NCBI GenBank assembly: GCA_029879725.1
Contig: JAOUPR010000011.1
Coordinates: 1 to 58,972 of the forward strand
Direction of reading: 5' to 3'
Origin: Gemmatimonadota bacterium
GTDB lineage: Bacteria; Gemmatimonadota; Gemmatimonadetes; Longimicrobiales; Gaopeijiaceae
DNA: 58,972 bases
Part shown: positions 17,258 through 26,696 of the stretch, one piece after another
Numbering within the stretch: the first letter of the stretch is position 1
Layout: the number at the start of each line of letters is the position of its first letter
Notes under the pieces: model-generated
The model's database searches: none
Seen by the model: the letters and a program-made list of their open reading frames with translations, nothing else
What the model was told of the DNA's origin: nothing
Program-made: the position numbers and the translations under genes

Positions 17258-18541
17258 ATGGAAACCCTGCAACCCGTCACCGGGCTCGCGTTGATCCTTT
17301 CGTCGGCGGCGAAGATCGGAGCCGTGTTCACCACGGTGATGCTCGTGGTGGCCTATACCACGCTGGCCGAGCGGAAGGTGTCGGCCTGGCTCCAGGACCG
17401 GGTGGGCCCGAATCGGGTGGGCCCCTTCGGGCTCTTCCAACCCCTGGCCGACGGGCTCAAGAACATCCTGAAGGAGGAGACCTATCCCGCCCGGGCGGCG
17501 CGTCTCTTCTTCATCCTGGGTCCCATGCTCGCGCTCATCCCTGCGCTGGTCACCTTCGCGGTGATCCCGTTCGCCGCGCCGCTCCCCACCCCGTGGGGCG
17601 TGGTGGACATGATCGTGGCGGACGTCCCCATCGGGATCCTCTTCATCCTGGCGTTCAGCTCGCTGGGCGTGTTCGGGGTGGTGCTCAGCGGGTGGGCGTC
17701 GAACAACAAGTACGCCTTCCTGGGCGGGCTGCGCGCTTCGGCGCAGATGGTGAGCTACGAGGTGGCGTTGGGGTTGTCGCTGATCACGGTGCTCATGCTC
17801 ACCGGGAACGTGACGCTCACGCGGGTGGTGTGGGAGCAGCAGCAGATGGGCTTCTGGTTCGTCTTCCCGCTCTCCCTGGCCTTCATCCTCTTCGTCATCT
17901 CGGCCTTCGCCGAGACCAACCGGCTTCCCTTCGACATGCCGGAGGCCGAGTCGGAGCTGGTCACGGGGTACCACACCGAGTACTCGGCCATGAAGTTCTC
18001 CATGTTCTTCATCGCCGAATACGCGCACATGCTCACGGCGTCGGCGCTCATGGCCACCCTCTTCCTGGGCGGGTGGGACATCCCGGGGCCGTGGGACGAC
18101 GCCTTCTGGTATCAGGGGCAGCTCATCAAGGGGTTCGCCGCCGACGGGAGCGTGCTCCTGGCGGCTCCGTCGGTCCTGAAGACGCTGGTGACACTGGTGG
18201 CCTTCGCGCTGAAGACGGGCTTCTTCCTCTTCTTCTACATCTGGGTCCGCTGGTCGCTCCCGCGTTTCCGGTACGACCAGGTGATGGCGCTGGGGTGGAA
18301 GGTGATGCTCCCGGTGGCGCTGGGGTACGTCATGCTGGTGGCGGGGACGATGCTGGTGCTGGACGAACTGGGGATGCGCTCGGGCGGATTCGCGTACGGA
18401 CTCGTCCTGACGGCGGTGAGCATGATGGCCACCGTGGGCTTCGTGGTGTTCCTGGATCGGGGCCGCACCATCGCAGGAGCGGCGGCCCAACGGGCTCAGA
18501 AGGTGGAGATCAAGACCATTCCGTCGCCGGCGGGCGACTGA
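17258..18541 (+). CDS. nuoH: NADH-quinone oxidoreductase subunit H
   Basis: NuoH links the membrane arm to the quinone cavity. The 427-residue protein has about nine hydrophobic helices with the conserved loop motifs ERKVSAWLQDRVGPNRVGPFG, GWASNNKYAFLGGLRASAQMVSYEV and AETNRLPFDMPEAESELVTGYHTEYSAM-type acidic loop. It is longer than E. coli NuoH (325 residues), mainly through an expanded loop before the last helices and a C-terminal extension. Starts four bases after nuoG. Confidence 0.96.
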   Translation: METLQPVTGLALILSSAAKIGAVFTTVMLVVAYTTLAERKVSAWLQDRVGPNRVGPFGLFQPLADGLKNILKEETYPARAARLFFILGPMLALIPALVTFAVIPFAAPLPTPWGVVDMIVADVPIGILFILAFSSLGVFGVVLSGWASNNKYAFLGGLRASAQMVSYEVALGLSLITVLMLTGNVTLTRVVWEQQQMGFWFVFPLSLAFILFVISAFAETNRLPFDMPEAESELVTGYHTEYSAMKFSMFFIAEYAHMLTASALMATLFLGGWDIPGPWDDAFWYQGQLIKGFAADGSVLLAAPSVLKTLVTLVAFALKTGFFLFFYIWVRWSLPRFRYDQVMALGWKVMLPVALGYVMLVAGTMLVLDELGMRSGGFAYGLVLTAVSMMATVGFVVFLDRGRTIAGAAAQRAQKVEIKTIPSPAGD

Positions 18542-18560
18542 CGGAGGACGAGGCAAGCGC

Positions 18561-19058
18561 ATGGCGATTTCGGTGAAGGTGCTGGACCGTCCCCATCCGG
18601 AGACGACGTCGTACCTGAGGGCATCCCTCAAGGGGATGGCGTTGACGTTCCGCCACATCGCGAGGCGGAAGGTCACGCAACAGTACCCGGAGGATCAGAC
18701 CGACCTCTCTCCGCGCTGGCGGGGAACGCACCGCATGGAAGTGCACGCCGACGGGCGCCCCAAGTGCGTGGCGTGCGGACTCTGCCCCACCGGGGGCCCG
18801 GCCAACTGCATCCGCCTGGTGGGTGGTGAGGACGACCAGGGGAACCGCTACCCCGTCGTGTACGAGATCGACGAGTTCCGTTGCATCTTCTGCGGGATGT
18901 GCCAGGAGGTCTGTCCCGTGGAGGCCATCCACGTGGGCCGGCATTTCGAGAACGCCGAGTATACCCGGGACCGCTTCGTGTACGACCTGGATCGTCTCAT
19001 GGAGCAGGAACATCCCGCGACCCTCCTCTGGGATCCCTCGGATCCGAGGTCGGAGTAA
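18561..19058 (+). CDS. nuoI: NADH-quinone oxidoreductase subunit I
   Basis: NuoI is the two-cluster ferredoxin-like subunit (N6a, N6b) passing electrons to N2. The second motif is canonical: [12 protein letters not shown] (Cys108, Cys111, Cys114, Cys118). The first is not. CVACGLC gives Cys69, Cys72 and Cys75, but the fourth ligand position holds Gly79 (codon GGC at 18795-18797) in CPTGGPANC, where CP is expected; the next cysteine is Cys83. In family members that fourth cysteine ligates the partner cluster. The 165-residue length is normal. See findings. Confidence 0.94.
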   Translation: MAISVKVLDRPHPETTSYLRASLKGMALTFRHIARRKVTQQYPEDQTDLSPRWRGTHRMEVHADGRPKCVACGLCPTGGPANCIRLVGGEDDQGNRYPVVYEIDEFRCIFCGMCQEVCPVEAIHVGRHFENAEYTRDRFVYDLDRLMEQEHPATLLWDPSDPRSE

Positions 19059-19061
19059 CCC

Positions 19062-19583
19062 ATGGTCGATATTCTCTTCTACGTGTTCGCGGCGGTGGCC
19101 ATCGGGAGCGCCTTCGGAGTGGTGCTCGCCCGCACACCGGTGGGGAGCCTTCTCTTCATGGTCAGCACGCTGGCGAGCGTGGCCGCGACGTACGTGCTCC
19201 TGGAGGCGCACTTCCTGGCCGCCATCCAGATCATCGTGTACGCGGGGGCCATCATGGTCCTCTTCCTCTTCGTGATCATGCTCCTCAACCTGGGTCACGA
19301 GTACCGGAGAGACCTGAAGGCGCCCTTGGCCATGATCCCCGCCTTCGCCGTGGTGGGCGCCATGGCCGGGTTCATCGCCCGGGTGTTCCGGGCCACGGAC
19401 GTGGGCGCCGGGATGATGACCGAGGCGGGGCGGGGAATCGACGCGGCGCTCCTCGAGCACGGCGCCGTGGGCGCCATCGCGCAGCCCCTGTTCACCGACT
19501 ACATCGTGCACTTCGAGGTCACCGGGATCCTTCTCCTGGTGGCCATCGTGGGCGCGCTGGCTCTGGCCAAGAGGAGCGTCTGA
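19062..19583 (+). CDS. nuoJ: NADH-quinone oxidoreductase subunit J
   Basis: NuoJ is a membrane subunit whose third helix undergoes a pi-bulge change during coupling. The 173 residues form five hydrophobic helices with the conserved [34 protein letters not shown]-region, of which [20 protein letters not shown] is diagnostic. The stop overlaps the nuoK start by one base (TGATG). Confidence 0.95.
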   Translation: MVDILFYVFAAVAIGSAFGVVLARTPVGSLLFMVSTLASVAATYVLLEAHFLAAIQIIVYAGAIMVLFLFVIMLLNLGHEYRRDLKAPLAMIPAFAVVGAMAGFIARVFRATDVGAGMMTEAGRGIDAALLEHGAVGAIAQPLFTDYIVHFEVTGILLLVAIVGALALAKRSV

Positions 19584-19876
19584 TGATCACCGAAGCCCTC
19601 ATCCTGAGCGCCATCCTCTTCGTGGTGGGCACCTTCGGCGTGCTCGTGCGGCGCAACGCCATCATCATGTTCCTCTGCATCGAGCTCCAGCTCAACGCGG
19701 TGAACCTCGCCTTCGTGGCGCTCTCCCGCCTGGTGGGGATCGACGGTCAGGTGTTCGTCTTCTTCGTGATGACGGTGGCGGCGGCGGAAGCGGCGGTGGG
19801 ACTGGCGATCATCATCTCCATCTTCCGCCACTACGAGTCCGTGGACGTGAACAACTTCAACCTCCTCAAGTGGTAG
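19583..19876 (+). CDS. nuoK: NADH-quinone oxidoreductase subunit K
   Basis: NuoK is a three-helix antiporter-like membrane subunit. Its 97 residues contain the conserved membrane glutamates in [11 protein letters not shown] and in [18 protein letters not shown], required for proton translocation in the family. ATG 19583 overlaps the nuoJ stop and gives the standard length of about 100 residues. Confidence 0.96.
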   Translation: MITEALILSAILFVVGTFGVLVRRNAIIMFLCIELQLNAVNLAFVALSRLVGIDGQVFVFFVMTVAAAEAAVGLAIIISIFRHYESVDVNNFNLLKW

Positions 19877-19880
19877 GGGC

Positions 19881-22046
19881 ATGACGATATTCTCCACGCT
19901 CCTGACGTCCGTCGTACAGGAAGGTCACGGTGGAGGCGGCGGCGACTTCGTTCCCTTCCTCCCGGGACTCGTGGTCCTGCTTCCCCTCCTGGGGTTCGTG
20001 ATCAACGGGTTCCTGGCTCTCCGACACGCGCGGCGTTCCGCGGACGCGGTTCGGGCGGGTGGTGAGCTGGATCTGGGCGGACCGGGCGAGCGGCCGGCCA
20101 CCCACACGCTTCCGTCCCTGGTGGGCCCCGGCGTGATGCTCCTGGCCTTCCTGGTCACGCTGGTGAACTTCGTGCGCATGCTGGGCAGCGAGCTGCACGA
20201 ACCCATGGTGGTGCACTACTGGACGTGGATCGACACCGGCGCCTTCCACGTGTCGGCGGCGCTCCAGCTCGACCAGCTCTCCATGGTGATGATGATGGTG
20301 GTCACCGGGGTGGGCTTCCTCATCCACGTGTTCAGCGTCGGGTACATGAAGGACGATCCGGGCTACCCCCGGTACTTCGCGTACCTGAACCTCTTCGTGT
20401 TCTTCATGCTGGTCCTGGTCATGGGATCCAGCTACCCCCTGATGTTCGTGGGGTGGGAGGGCGTGGGGCTCTGCTCCTACCTCCTCATCGGCTACTGGTT
20501 CAGCGACCGGGAGAAGGCCGACGCGGGGAAGAAGGCCTTCATCGTGAACCGCATCGGCGACTTCGGGTTCCTGGTGGCGATGTTCTTCCTCTTCGTCACG
20601 TTCGGCACGTTGGACTTCGTTCCCGTCTTCCACGACGCGCCCGACGCCCTGGTGTACGGGGGTGGGTTGGCGACCGCCATCTCGCTCTTCTTCCTTCTGG
20701 GGGCGACGGGGAAGAGCGCCCAGATTCCGCTCTACGTGTGGCTTCCCGACGCCATGGCCGGTCCCACGCCGGTTTCCGCCCTCATCCACGCGGCCACCAT
20801 GGTCACGGCAGGCGTGTACATGGTGGCCCGGTCGTCCACCCTCTTCGCCCTCTCCCCGGTGGGAAGCGCCACCGTGGCGGGGATCGGGGTGCTCACCGCG
20901 CTCTTCGCGGCCACCATCGCGCTGAAGCAGAACGACATCAAGAAGGTCCTGGCCTACTCCACCGTCTCCCAGCTCGGATACATGTTCCTGGGCGTGGGGG
21001 TGGGGGCGTACGCGGCCGGCGTGTTCCACCTCATGACCCACGCCTTCTTCAAGGCGCTCCTCTTCCTGGGGTCCGGGGCGGTGATCCATTCCATGCATCA
21101 CGCGCTCCACCACACGCACAACCACGCGGACCCCCAGGACATGCGCAACATGGGTGGGCTGCGGAAGTACATGCCCATCACCTGGACGGTCATGTGGCTC
21201 GCCACGCTGGCCATCGCGGGGATCTGGCCCTTCGCCGGGTTCTTCTCCAAGGACGAGATCATCTGGCAGACGGCGGCCTTCGGCGGGGCGGAGCACGCGC
21301 CCTTCCCGGGGCTGTACACGGCGTACTGGGTCATCGCCCTGGCCGCGGCCATGCTCACGGCCTTCTACATGACCCGCCTCATGGTGATGACCTTCCACGG
21401 CTCGAACCGCACGGGGAGCGCGGAGGAGAAGCACCTCCACGAGGCGCCGGCGGTGATGTGGGTGCCTCTCGCGGTCCTGGCCGTCCTCTCCACCTTCGGC
21501 GGTTGGATCAACGTTCCCGAGGCCATCCGCGAGTCCTTCCTGGGCGGGTTCGGCGTGCTTCCCATGACCGAGTGGCTCCACCACTGGCTCGAGCCGGTGA
21601 CGGCCACGGCGCACCACATCCAGGAGACCAACCTCGGTGAGCTCTCGCACTACGCGCCCTTCGGCGGGGGAGAGGTCGCCTGGGCCGTGATCTCCACGGT
21701 GATGGCGCTGGTCATCGTCGTGGCCGCGTCGCGGGTCCTCGTCCGCGGCGAGGTCAAGCCCGCCGCCGAGGACGCCGAGCCCACGGGCTTCGGGAAGGTC
21801 CTCTACAACAAGTGGTACGTGGACGAGCTGTACGACCGCACGGTGGTCCAGCCCCTCCTGCGCCTGTCGAGATTCTGCTGGAAGTGGATCGACGCCTTCC
21901 TCATCGACGGAGCGGTGAACGCCGCCGGACTCGTCGCCCGCGGGATGGGGTGGGCGGGTTCGCTCTTCCAGACCGGAAACCTCAACACCTACGCCTTCTT
22001 CTTCTCCCTCGCCGCCCTGGTCATCCTGGGCGTCGTGGTCTTCTAG
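19881..22046 (+). CDS. nuoL: NADH-quinone oxidoreductase subunit L
   Basis: NuoL is the distal antiporter-like proton pump of complex I, with the long lateral helix at its C-terminus. The 721-residue protein contains the core GWEGVGLCSYLLIGYW, the lysine/histidine channel region ATGKSAQIPLYVWLPDAMAGPTPVSALIHAATMVTAG and the His-rich HSMHHALHHTHNHADPQ loop. It is somewhat longer than E. coli NuoL (613) owing to extended loops and C-terminal region. The gene begins five bases after nuoK. Confidence 0.96.
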   Translation: MTIFSTLLTSVVQEGHGGGGGDFVPFLPGLVVLLPLLGFVINGFLALRHARRSADAVRAGGELDLGGPGERPATHTLPSLVGPGVMLLAFLVTLVNFVRMLGSELHEPMVVHYWTWIDTGAFHVSAALQLDQLSMVMMMVVTGVGFLIHVFSVGYMKDDPGYPRYFAYLNLFVFFMLVLVMGSSYPLMFVGWEGVGLCSYLLIGYWFSDREKADAGKKAFIVNRIGDFGFLVAMFFLFVTFGTLDFVPVFHDAPDALVYGGGLATAISLFFLLGATGKSAQIPLYVWLPDAMAGPTPVSALIHAATMVTAGVYMVARSSTLFALSPVGSATVAGIGVLTALFAATIALKQNDIKKVLAYSTVSQLGYMFLGVGVGAYAAGVFHLMTHAFFKALLFLGSGAVIHSMHHALHHTHNHADPQDMRNMGGLRKYMPITWTVMWLATLAIAGIWPFAGFFSKDEIIWQTAAFGGAEHAPFPGLYTAYWVIALAAAMLTAFYMTRLMVMTFHGSNRTGSAEEKHLHEAPAVMWVPLAVLAVLSTFGGWINVPEAIRESFLGGFGVLPMTEWLHHWLEPVTATAHHIQETNLGELSHYAPFGGGEVAWAVISTVMALVIVVAASRVLVRGEVKPAAEDAEPTGFGKVLYNKWYVDELYDRTVVQPLLRLSRFCWKWIDAFLIDGAVNAAGLVARGMGWAGSLFQTGNLNTYAFFFSLAALVILGVVVF

Positions 22047-22058
22047 GAGGCGACGATC

Positions 22059-23657
22059 ATGACTCTGATACTCGAAGCCATCGGTTACGGCGGTTGGGCC
22101 CTCCACGCCCTGGTGTGGCTCCCCGTCCTGGGGATGCTCCTGGTGCTGCGGTCCGAAGAGGAATCCGCCAAGCACGTGGCATTCTGGTGGTCGCTGGGCG
22201 TGTTCGTCCTCTCGCTGGGACTCTGGTGGGCGTTCGAGCCCGGGTGGGGCGGGATGCAGCTCGCCAGCTCGACTCCGTGGATCCCGGCGTGGGGCGTGGA
22301 CTACGCCCTCGGCGTGGATGGGATCAGCCTGTTCATGGTGCTCCTCACCACCTTCACCACGCCGCTCGCCATCCTGGGCTCGTACCGGTACATCGGGAAG
22401 CGGCAGAGGGCGTTCTACGCGCTCATGCTCCTTCTGGAGGCGGGCGTGGTGGGTGTGTTCCTGGCCACGGACGTCTTCCTCTTCTACGTGTTCTTCGAGC
22501 TGACCCTGGTTCCCATGTACTTCATCGTGGGGATCTGGGGTGGCGAGCGCCGCATCTACGCGGCCATCAAGTTCTTCCTGTACACGGCGTTCGGGTCGCT
22601 CCTGATGTTGGTGGGGATCCTGTATCTCTTCATGAAGGCGAAGACGATGCTGGGGGTGCCCACCTTCGCGCTGGCGGAGCTCCTCCAGGTGCCCCTCAGC
22701 GGAACCGAGCAACTCTGGCTGTTCTCGGCCTTCGCGCTGGCCTTCTCCATCAAGGTGCCGCTCTTTCCGCTGCACACGTGGCTCCCCGACGCCCACGTGG
22801 AGGCGCCCACGCCGGGCTCGGTGGTGCTGGCCGCCGTCCTCCTCAAGATGGGGACGTACGGGTTCCTGCGCTTTCTCCTCCCGCTCTTCCCGGTGGCTTC
22901 GCAGCACCCCACCGTGGTGAGCGTCATGATGGTGCTGGCCGTGATCGGGATCGTGTACGCGGCCTGGGTGGCGGCGGTGCAGCCCGACGCGAAGAAGCTG
23001 GTGGCGTACACCTCGGTGGCGCACATGGGTTTCGTGGTGCTGGGGATCTTCGCCCTGACCCTGAACGGGATCCAGGGCGGGCTGGTGGTCATGATCTCCC
23101 ACGGTCTCAGCACCGGGGCGCTCTTCCTTCTGCTCGGGATGCTCTACGAGCGGCGCCACACCCGTGAGATCGAGGCCTTCGGAGGAGTCGGCCGGGTTGC
23201 GCCTCTGTTCGCCACGGCCTTCGTCATCACGGCGCTGGCGTCCATCGGGCTTCCGGGAACGAGCGGGTTCGTGGGCGAATTCCTCGCTCTCCTGGGCACC
23301 TTCGAGACGCATCCCACCATCGCCATCGTGGCGTCGGCCGGGGTCATCTTCGCGGCCTACTACATGCTTCCCATGGTCCAGAAGGTCTTCTTCAACGCCC
23401 TCGAGAAGCCGGAGAACCGCGAGATGGAGGATCTCTCCGGCCGGGAGCTCGTCATCCTCACGCCGTTGGTGGCCCTCATGATCCTGGTGGGATGGCATCC
23501 CACCCCGATCCTGGAACGGATGGAGCCCAGCATCGAGGTGGTGCTGGAGCGGGTGGAGGAGGCCGCTGCCCCGGTCATGGAAGCGGAGATGCTTCCCGGG
23601 TCCGAGACCTCCCATGCTCCGGAAACGGCTCCCACGACTTCTTCTGAAACCGACTAG
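22059..23657 (+). CDS. nuoM: NADH-quinone oxidoreductase subunit M
   Basis: NuoM is the second antiporter-like proton pump. The 532 residues have the conserved ELTLVPMYFIVGIWGG with the channel glutamate, FSIKVPLFPLHTWLPDAHVEAPTPGSVVLA, and the C-terminal GLPGTSGFVGEFLALLG. About 50 residues beyond the last helix are acidic and Thr/Pro-rich, an unconserved tail. Twelve bases separate it from nuoL. Confidence 0.96.
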   Translation: MTLILEAIGYGGWALHALVWLPVLGMLLVLRSEEESAKHVAFWWSLGVFVLSLGLWWAFEPGWGGMQLASSTPWIPAWGVDYALGVDGISLFMVLLTTFTTPLAILGSYRYIGKRQRAFYALMLLLEAGVVGVFLATDVFLFYVFFELTLVPMYFIVGIWGGERRIYAAIKFFLYTAFGSLLMLVGILYLFMKAKTMLGVPTFALAELLQVPLSGTEQLWLFSAFALAFSIKVPLFPLHTWLPDAHVEAPTPGSVVLAAVLLKMGTYGFLRFLLPLFPVASQHPTVVSVMMVLAVIGIVYAAWVAAVQPDAKKLVAYTSVAHMGFVVLGIFALTLNGIQGGLVVMISHGLSTGALFLLLGMLYERRHTREIEAFGGVGRVAPLFATAFVITALASIGLPGTSGFVGEFLALLGTFETHPTIAIVASAGVIFAAYYMLPMVQKVFFNALEKPENREMEDLSGRELVILTPLVALMILVGWHPTPILERMEPSIEVVLERVEEAAAPVMEAEMLPGSETSHAPETAPTTSSETD

Positions 23658-23666
23658 ACCGCGCTC

Positions 23667-25205
23667 ATGGAACTCGACTTCAGCCGGCAACTTCATTACG
23701 TCTGGGCGCTCCTCCCGGAGATCATCCTCTGTGTCTGGGGGATGGGGGTCCTCATCGCGGGGGTGTCGGGACCGGCGCACCGGGGCGAGGACCACGCCGT
23801 ATCGGAAGACCCCGCGTTCGGGACCGGATCCGGTCTGGGGTGGGTGTCCCTGGTGGGTCTCCTCATCGCGGCGTTCTTCAACGGGTGGCTCTACACGTTG
23901 GACGAGGTGGGTCGCGGCGCCGTCGTGGCGGTGGACGACTTCCGCCTCTTCGCCAACTGGATCTTCCTGGGCGGTGCGGCGCTCTCGATCCTGATCTCGT
24001 TCACGTACGTCTACCGGAACCGCCTGCAGGCGGGAGAGTTCTTCTCGCTCATCCTCTTCGCCACGGCGGGGATGATGTTCATGGCCGGAGCGCGGGACCT
24101 GATGCTCCTCTTCCTGGGGCTCGAGGTCATGTCCATCGCCGTGTACGCGCTCACCGCCTTCAACCGGCGTGACCGGAGGGGGGCCGAGGCCGGACTGAAG
24201 TACTTCCTCCTCGGGGCCTTCGCCACGGGCTTCTTCCTGTACGGGATCGCACTGGTGTACGGCGCCACGGGGAGCACGAACATCGACACCATCGCGGCGG
24301 TGGTGTCCGGGGGGCGGGCCCGGGAGGGTTTCCTGACCCTGGGGATCGCGCTCATGACCATCGGGTTCGCCTTCAAGGTGTCCGCGGTGCCCTTCCACAT
24401 GTGGACCCCCGACGTGTACGAGGGGGCTCCAGCGCCGGTGACGGCGTTCATGTCCGTGGGGGTGAAGGCCGCCGCCTTCGTGGCGTTCATTCGGGTTTTC
24501 CTGGTGGGCTTCGAATCCGTGTCGGACCAGTGGTACCCCGTCCTCTGGTGGCTCGCCGCCATCACCATGGTCGGCGCGAACCTCATGGCGCTGTCCCAGA
24601 CCAACGTGAAGCGCATGCTGGCCTACTCCAGCGTCGCCCACGCGGGATACCTCCTGGTGGCGGTGGCCGCGGGGAACGAGACCGCCGCGGCGGGAATGCT
24701 CTTCTATCTCCTGGTGTACACCGTGATGAACGTCGGCGCCTTCGCCGTGGTCATCGGCGTGGCCCACCAGGGGGAGGAGCGGCTGCAGATCGAAGACTAC
24801 TCGGGTTTCGGGCGGAAGCGGCCGGAGCTGGCCGTTTTCCTGACCATCTTCCTCCTCTCCCTGGCGGGATTCCCGGGGACGGGGGGATTCATGGGGAAGA
24901 TCTATCTCCTGCAGGGGGCGGCGGAATCCAATCTCTGGTATCTCGCGACCATCCTCGTGCTCACCACGGTGGCGTCGTACTATTATTACCTTCGCGTGGC
25001 CTGGTACATGTGGATGCGCGAGACGACCTCCGAAGATCAGCACGATCTGGTGGTGACGCCCCTCCCCATGAAGGCGGCGCTCATCATCGCGGTGGCGGTG
25101 GTGCTCTACCTGGGGATCTTCCCGTCGTCCATGATGGAGTTCGCCCGCGCGGGGGTCGAGGGACTCGGCGCGCTGGGTGGTGGCCTCCTGGGCGTGCACC
25201 CCTGA
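23667..25205 (+). CDS. nuoN: NADH-quinone oxidoreductase subunit N
   Basis: NuoN is the third antiporter-like proton pump, next to NuoK and NuoJ in the complex. The 512 residues show LGLEVMSIAVYALTAFNR with the membrane glutamate, FKVSAVPFHMWTPDVYEGAPAPVTAFMSV, and LAGFPGTGGFMGKIYLL. It completes the 14-gene nuo cluster; a probable terminator follows at 25249. Confidence 0.96.
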   Translation: MELDFSRQLHYVWALLPEIILCVWGMGVLIAGVSGPAHRGEDHAVSEDPAFGTGSGLGWVSLVGLLIAAFFNGWLYTLDEVGRGAVVAVDDFRLFANWIFLGGAALSILISFTYVYRNRLQAGEFFSLILFATAGMMFMAGARDLMLLFLGLEVMSIAVYALTAFNRRDRRGAEAGLKYFLLGAFATGFFLYGIALVYGATGSTNIDTIAAVVSGGRAREGFLTLGIALMTIGFAFKVSAVPFHMWTPDVYEGAPAPVTAFMSVGVKAAAFVAFIRVFLVGFESVSDQWYPVLWWLAAITMVGANLMALSQTNVKRMLAYSSVAHAGYLLVAVAAGNETAAAGMLFYLLVYTVMNVGAFAVVIGVAHQGEERLQIEDYSGFGRKRPELAVFLTIFLLSLAGFPGTGGFMGKIYLLQGAAESNLWYLATILVLTTVASYYYYLRVAWYMWMRETTSEDQHDLVVTPLPMKAALIIAVAVVLYLGIFPSSMMEFARAGVEGLGALGGGLLGVHP

Positions 25206-25248
25206 CCCTGACCGTGTGACGCCCCCTGGGCACACCCGGCTGAGGGAG

Positions 25249-25283
25249 GGGCCCCGGTCCGCGAGGACGGGGCCCTTCTCGTT
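25249..25283 (+). terminator. Probable terminator of the nuo operon
   Basis: Bases 25249-25260 pair with 25265-25275 (11 bp, one bulged G, GCGA loop), followed by TTCTCGTT. Located between nuoN and the phosphohexomutase gene. Confidence 0.6.
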
Positions 25284-25312
25284 CCTGGAACCTCAATCCC
25301 GCTGAAGGCATC

Positions 25313-26683
25313 ATGGATCTTTCGTCTCACATATTCCGGCAGTACGACATCCGCGGCATCGTGGGTGAGGACCTCGATTCGTCCGTCACCCGTTCCGTGG
25401 GGCGAGCCTTCGGATCCCATGTACGGGCGGCGACGGGGAAGGAGCGCCCTCGCGTAGCCGTGGGACACGACAACCGCACCACCTCGCCGGACCTCGTGGA
25501 AGGCCTCGTCGCGGGACTTCTCTCCTCCGGCGTGGACGTGCTGGACGTGGGCACCGTCCCCACGCCGGCCCTCTACTGGTCCGAGGCGACCTTCGCCACC
25601 GACGCGGGGGTCCAGATCACGGGGTCGCACAATCCCCCGGAGTGGAACGGGATCAAGATGTCCGTGGGACGGGGCTCCCTCTACGGCGGAGCCATCCAGG
25701 ATCTGCGACGGCGCATCGAAGAGTCGGACTTCTCCGAAGGAGAGGGGGAGCGGGAACGGGTGGACGTGCTGGACAGGTACGTGCAGGACGTGGCGGGGCG
25801 CTTCGAGCTCGTCCGCCCCATGAAGGTCGTGGTGGACTGCGGGAACGGGACGGGATCGCTGGTGGCTGTGGCCATGCTGGAGGCGCTGGGCGCCGAGGTG
25901 ACCCCCCTGTTCTGCGAGTCCGACGGGACGTTTCCCAACCATCACCCGGATCCCACGGTGGACGAGAACCTGGCGGACCTCATCGCCGAGGTGCGCCGGG
26001 GCGGATACGACCTCGGCGTCGCCTTCGACGGGGACGCCGACCGGATCGGGGCGGTGGACGGGGAGGGGAACATCATCCGTGGAGACATCCTTCTCCTCCT
26101 GTACGGCCTGGACGTGCTGGAGAAGCGGGGACCGGGGCAGAAGCTCGTGTTCGACGTGAAGTGCTCCCAGGCGCTCCCCGAGGTCTTCGCCGCGGCGGGG
26201 GGGGAGCCCATCATGTGGGCCACCGGGCACTCCCTCATCAAGAGGAAGATGAAGGAGACGGGCGCCCTCATCGCGGGGGAGCTCTCCGGCCACATCATGA
26301 TCGCGGACGACTACTTCGGGTTCGACGACGCGCTCTACGACGCCTGCCGGCTCATCGATCTGGTGGCCCGCGGCGGGAGGTCGCTCTCGGACATGGTGGC
26401 GGAATTCCCGGCGTACGTCTCCACCCCCGAGCTGCGCATCGACGTGACCGAGGACGAGAAGTGGTCCGTGGTGGAGGCCGCCGTGGCCCACTTCAAGGAG
26501 ACCCACGAGGTCATCGACGTGGACGGCGCGCGTGTCCTCTTCGGAGACGGGTGGGCCCTCCTGCGGGCATCGAACACCCAGCCCGTCATCGTGGGGCGGG
26601 TGGAGGCGCGCACGCCGGAACGCATGGATGAGATCCGCCGGGAGGTATTCTCCTGGCTGGCCAGTCAGGGCGTGAGCGTCTGA
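25313..26683 (+). CDS. Phosphomannomutase/phosphoglucomutase
   Basis: An alpha-D-phosphohexomutase of the AlgC/ManB type, interconverting hexose 1- and 6-phosphates for sugar nucleotide synthesis. The 456-residue protein has the start DIRGIVGEDLDSSVTRSVGRAFG, the phosphoserine loop TGSHNPPEWNGIKM with Ser105, the metal-binding DGDADR starting at Asp239, and the sugar-specificity loop GELSGHIMIADDYFGFDDALY. The GEXSGH-type loop occurs in bifunctional PMM/PGM enzymes, so the preferred substrate (mannose, glucose, or both) cannot be set from sequence alone. It is followed after 13 bases by the UPF0182 gene. Confidence 0.9.
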   Translation: MDLSSHIFRQYDIRGIVGEDLDSSVTRSVGRAFGSHVRAATGKERPRVAVGHDNRTTSPDLVEGLVAGLLSSGVDVLDVGTVPTPALYWSEATFATDAGVQITGSHNPPEWNGIKMSVGRGSLYGGAIQDLRRRIEESDFSEGEGERERVDVLDRYVQDVAGRFELVRPMKVVVDCGNGTGSLVAVAMLEALGAEVTPLFCESDGTFPNHHPDPTVDENLADLIAEVRRGGYDLGVAFDGDADRIGAVDGEGNIIRGDILLLLYGLDVLEKRGPGQKLVFDVKCSQALPEVFAAAGGEPIMWATGHSLIKRKMKETGALIAGELSGHIMIADDYFGFDDALYDACRLIDLVARGGRSLSDMVAEFPAYVSTPELRIDVTEDEKWSVVEAAVAHFKETHEVIDVDGARVLFGDGWALLRASNTQPVIVGRVEARTPERMDEIRREVFSWLASQGVSV

Positions 26684-26696
26684 TGCGGATCCCGGC

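Noticed and set aside
19866-25235. A minus-strand open frame of 1789 codons opposite nuoL, nuoM and nuoN
   Set aside because: It is a GC-bias shadow: the sense genes avoid the codons that would create stops in this antisense frame. The translation is His/Glu/Arg/Gly-rich without domains, while the plus strand has three perfect complex I subunits.
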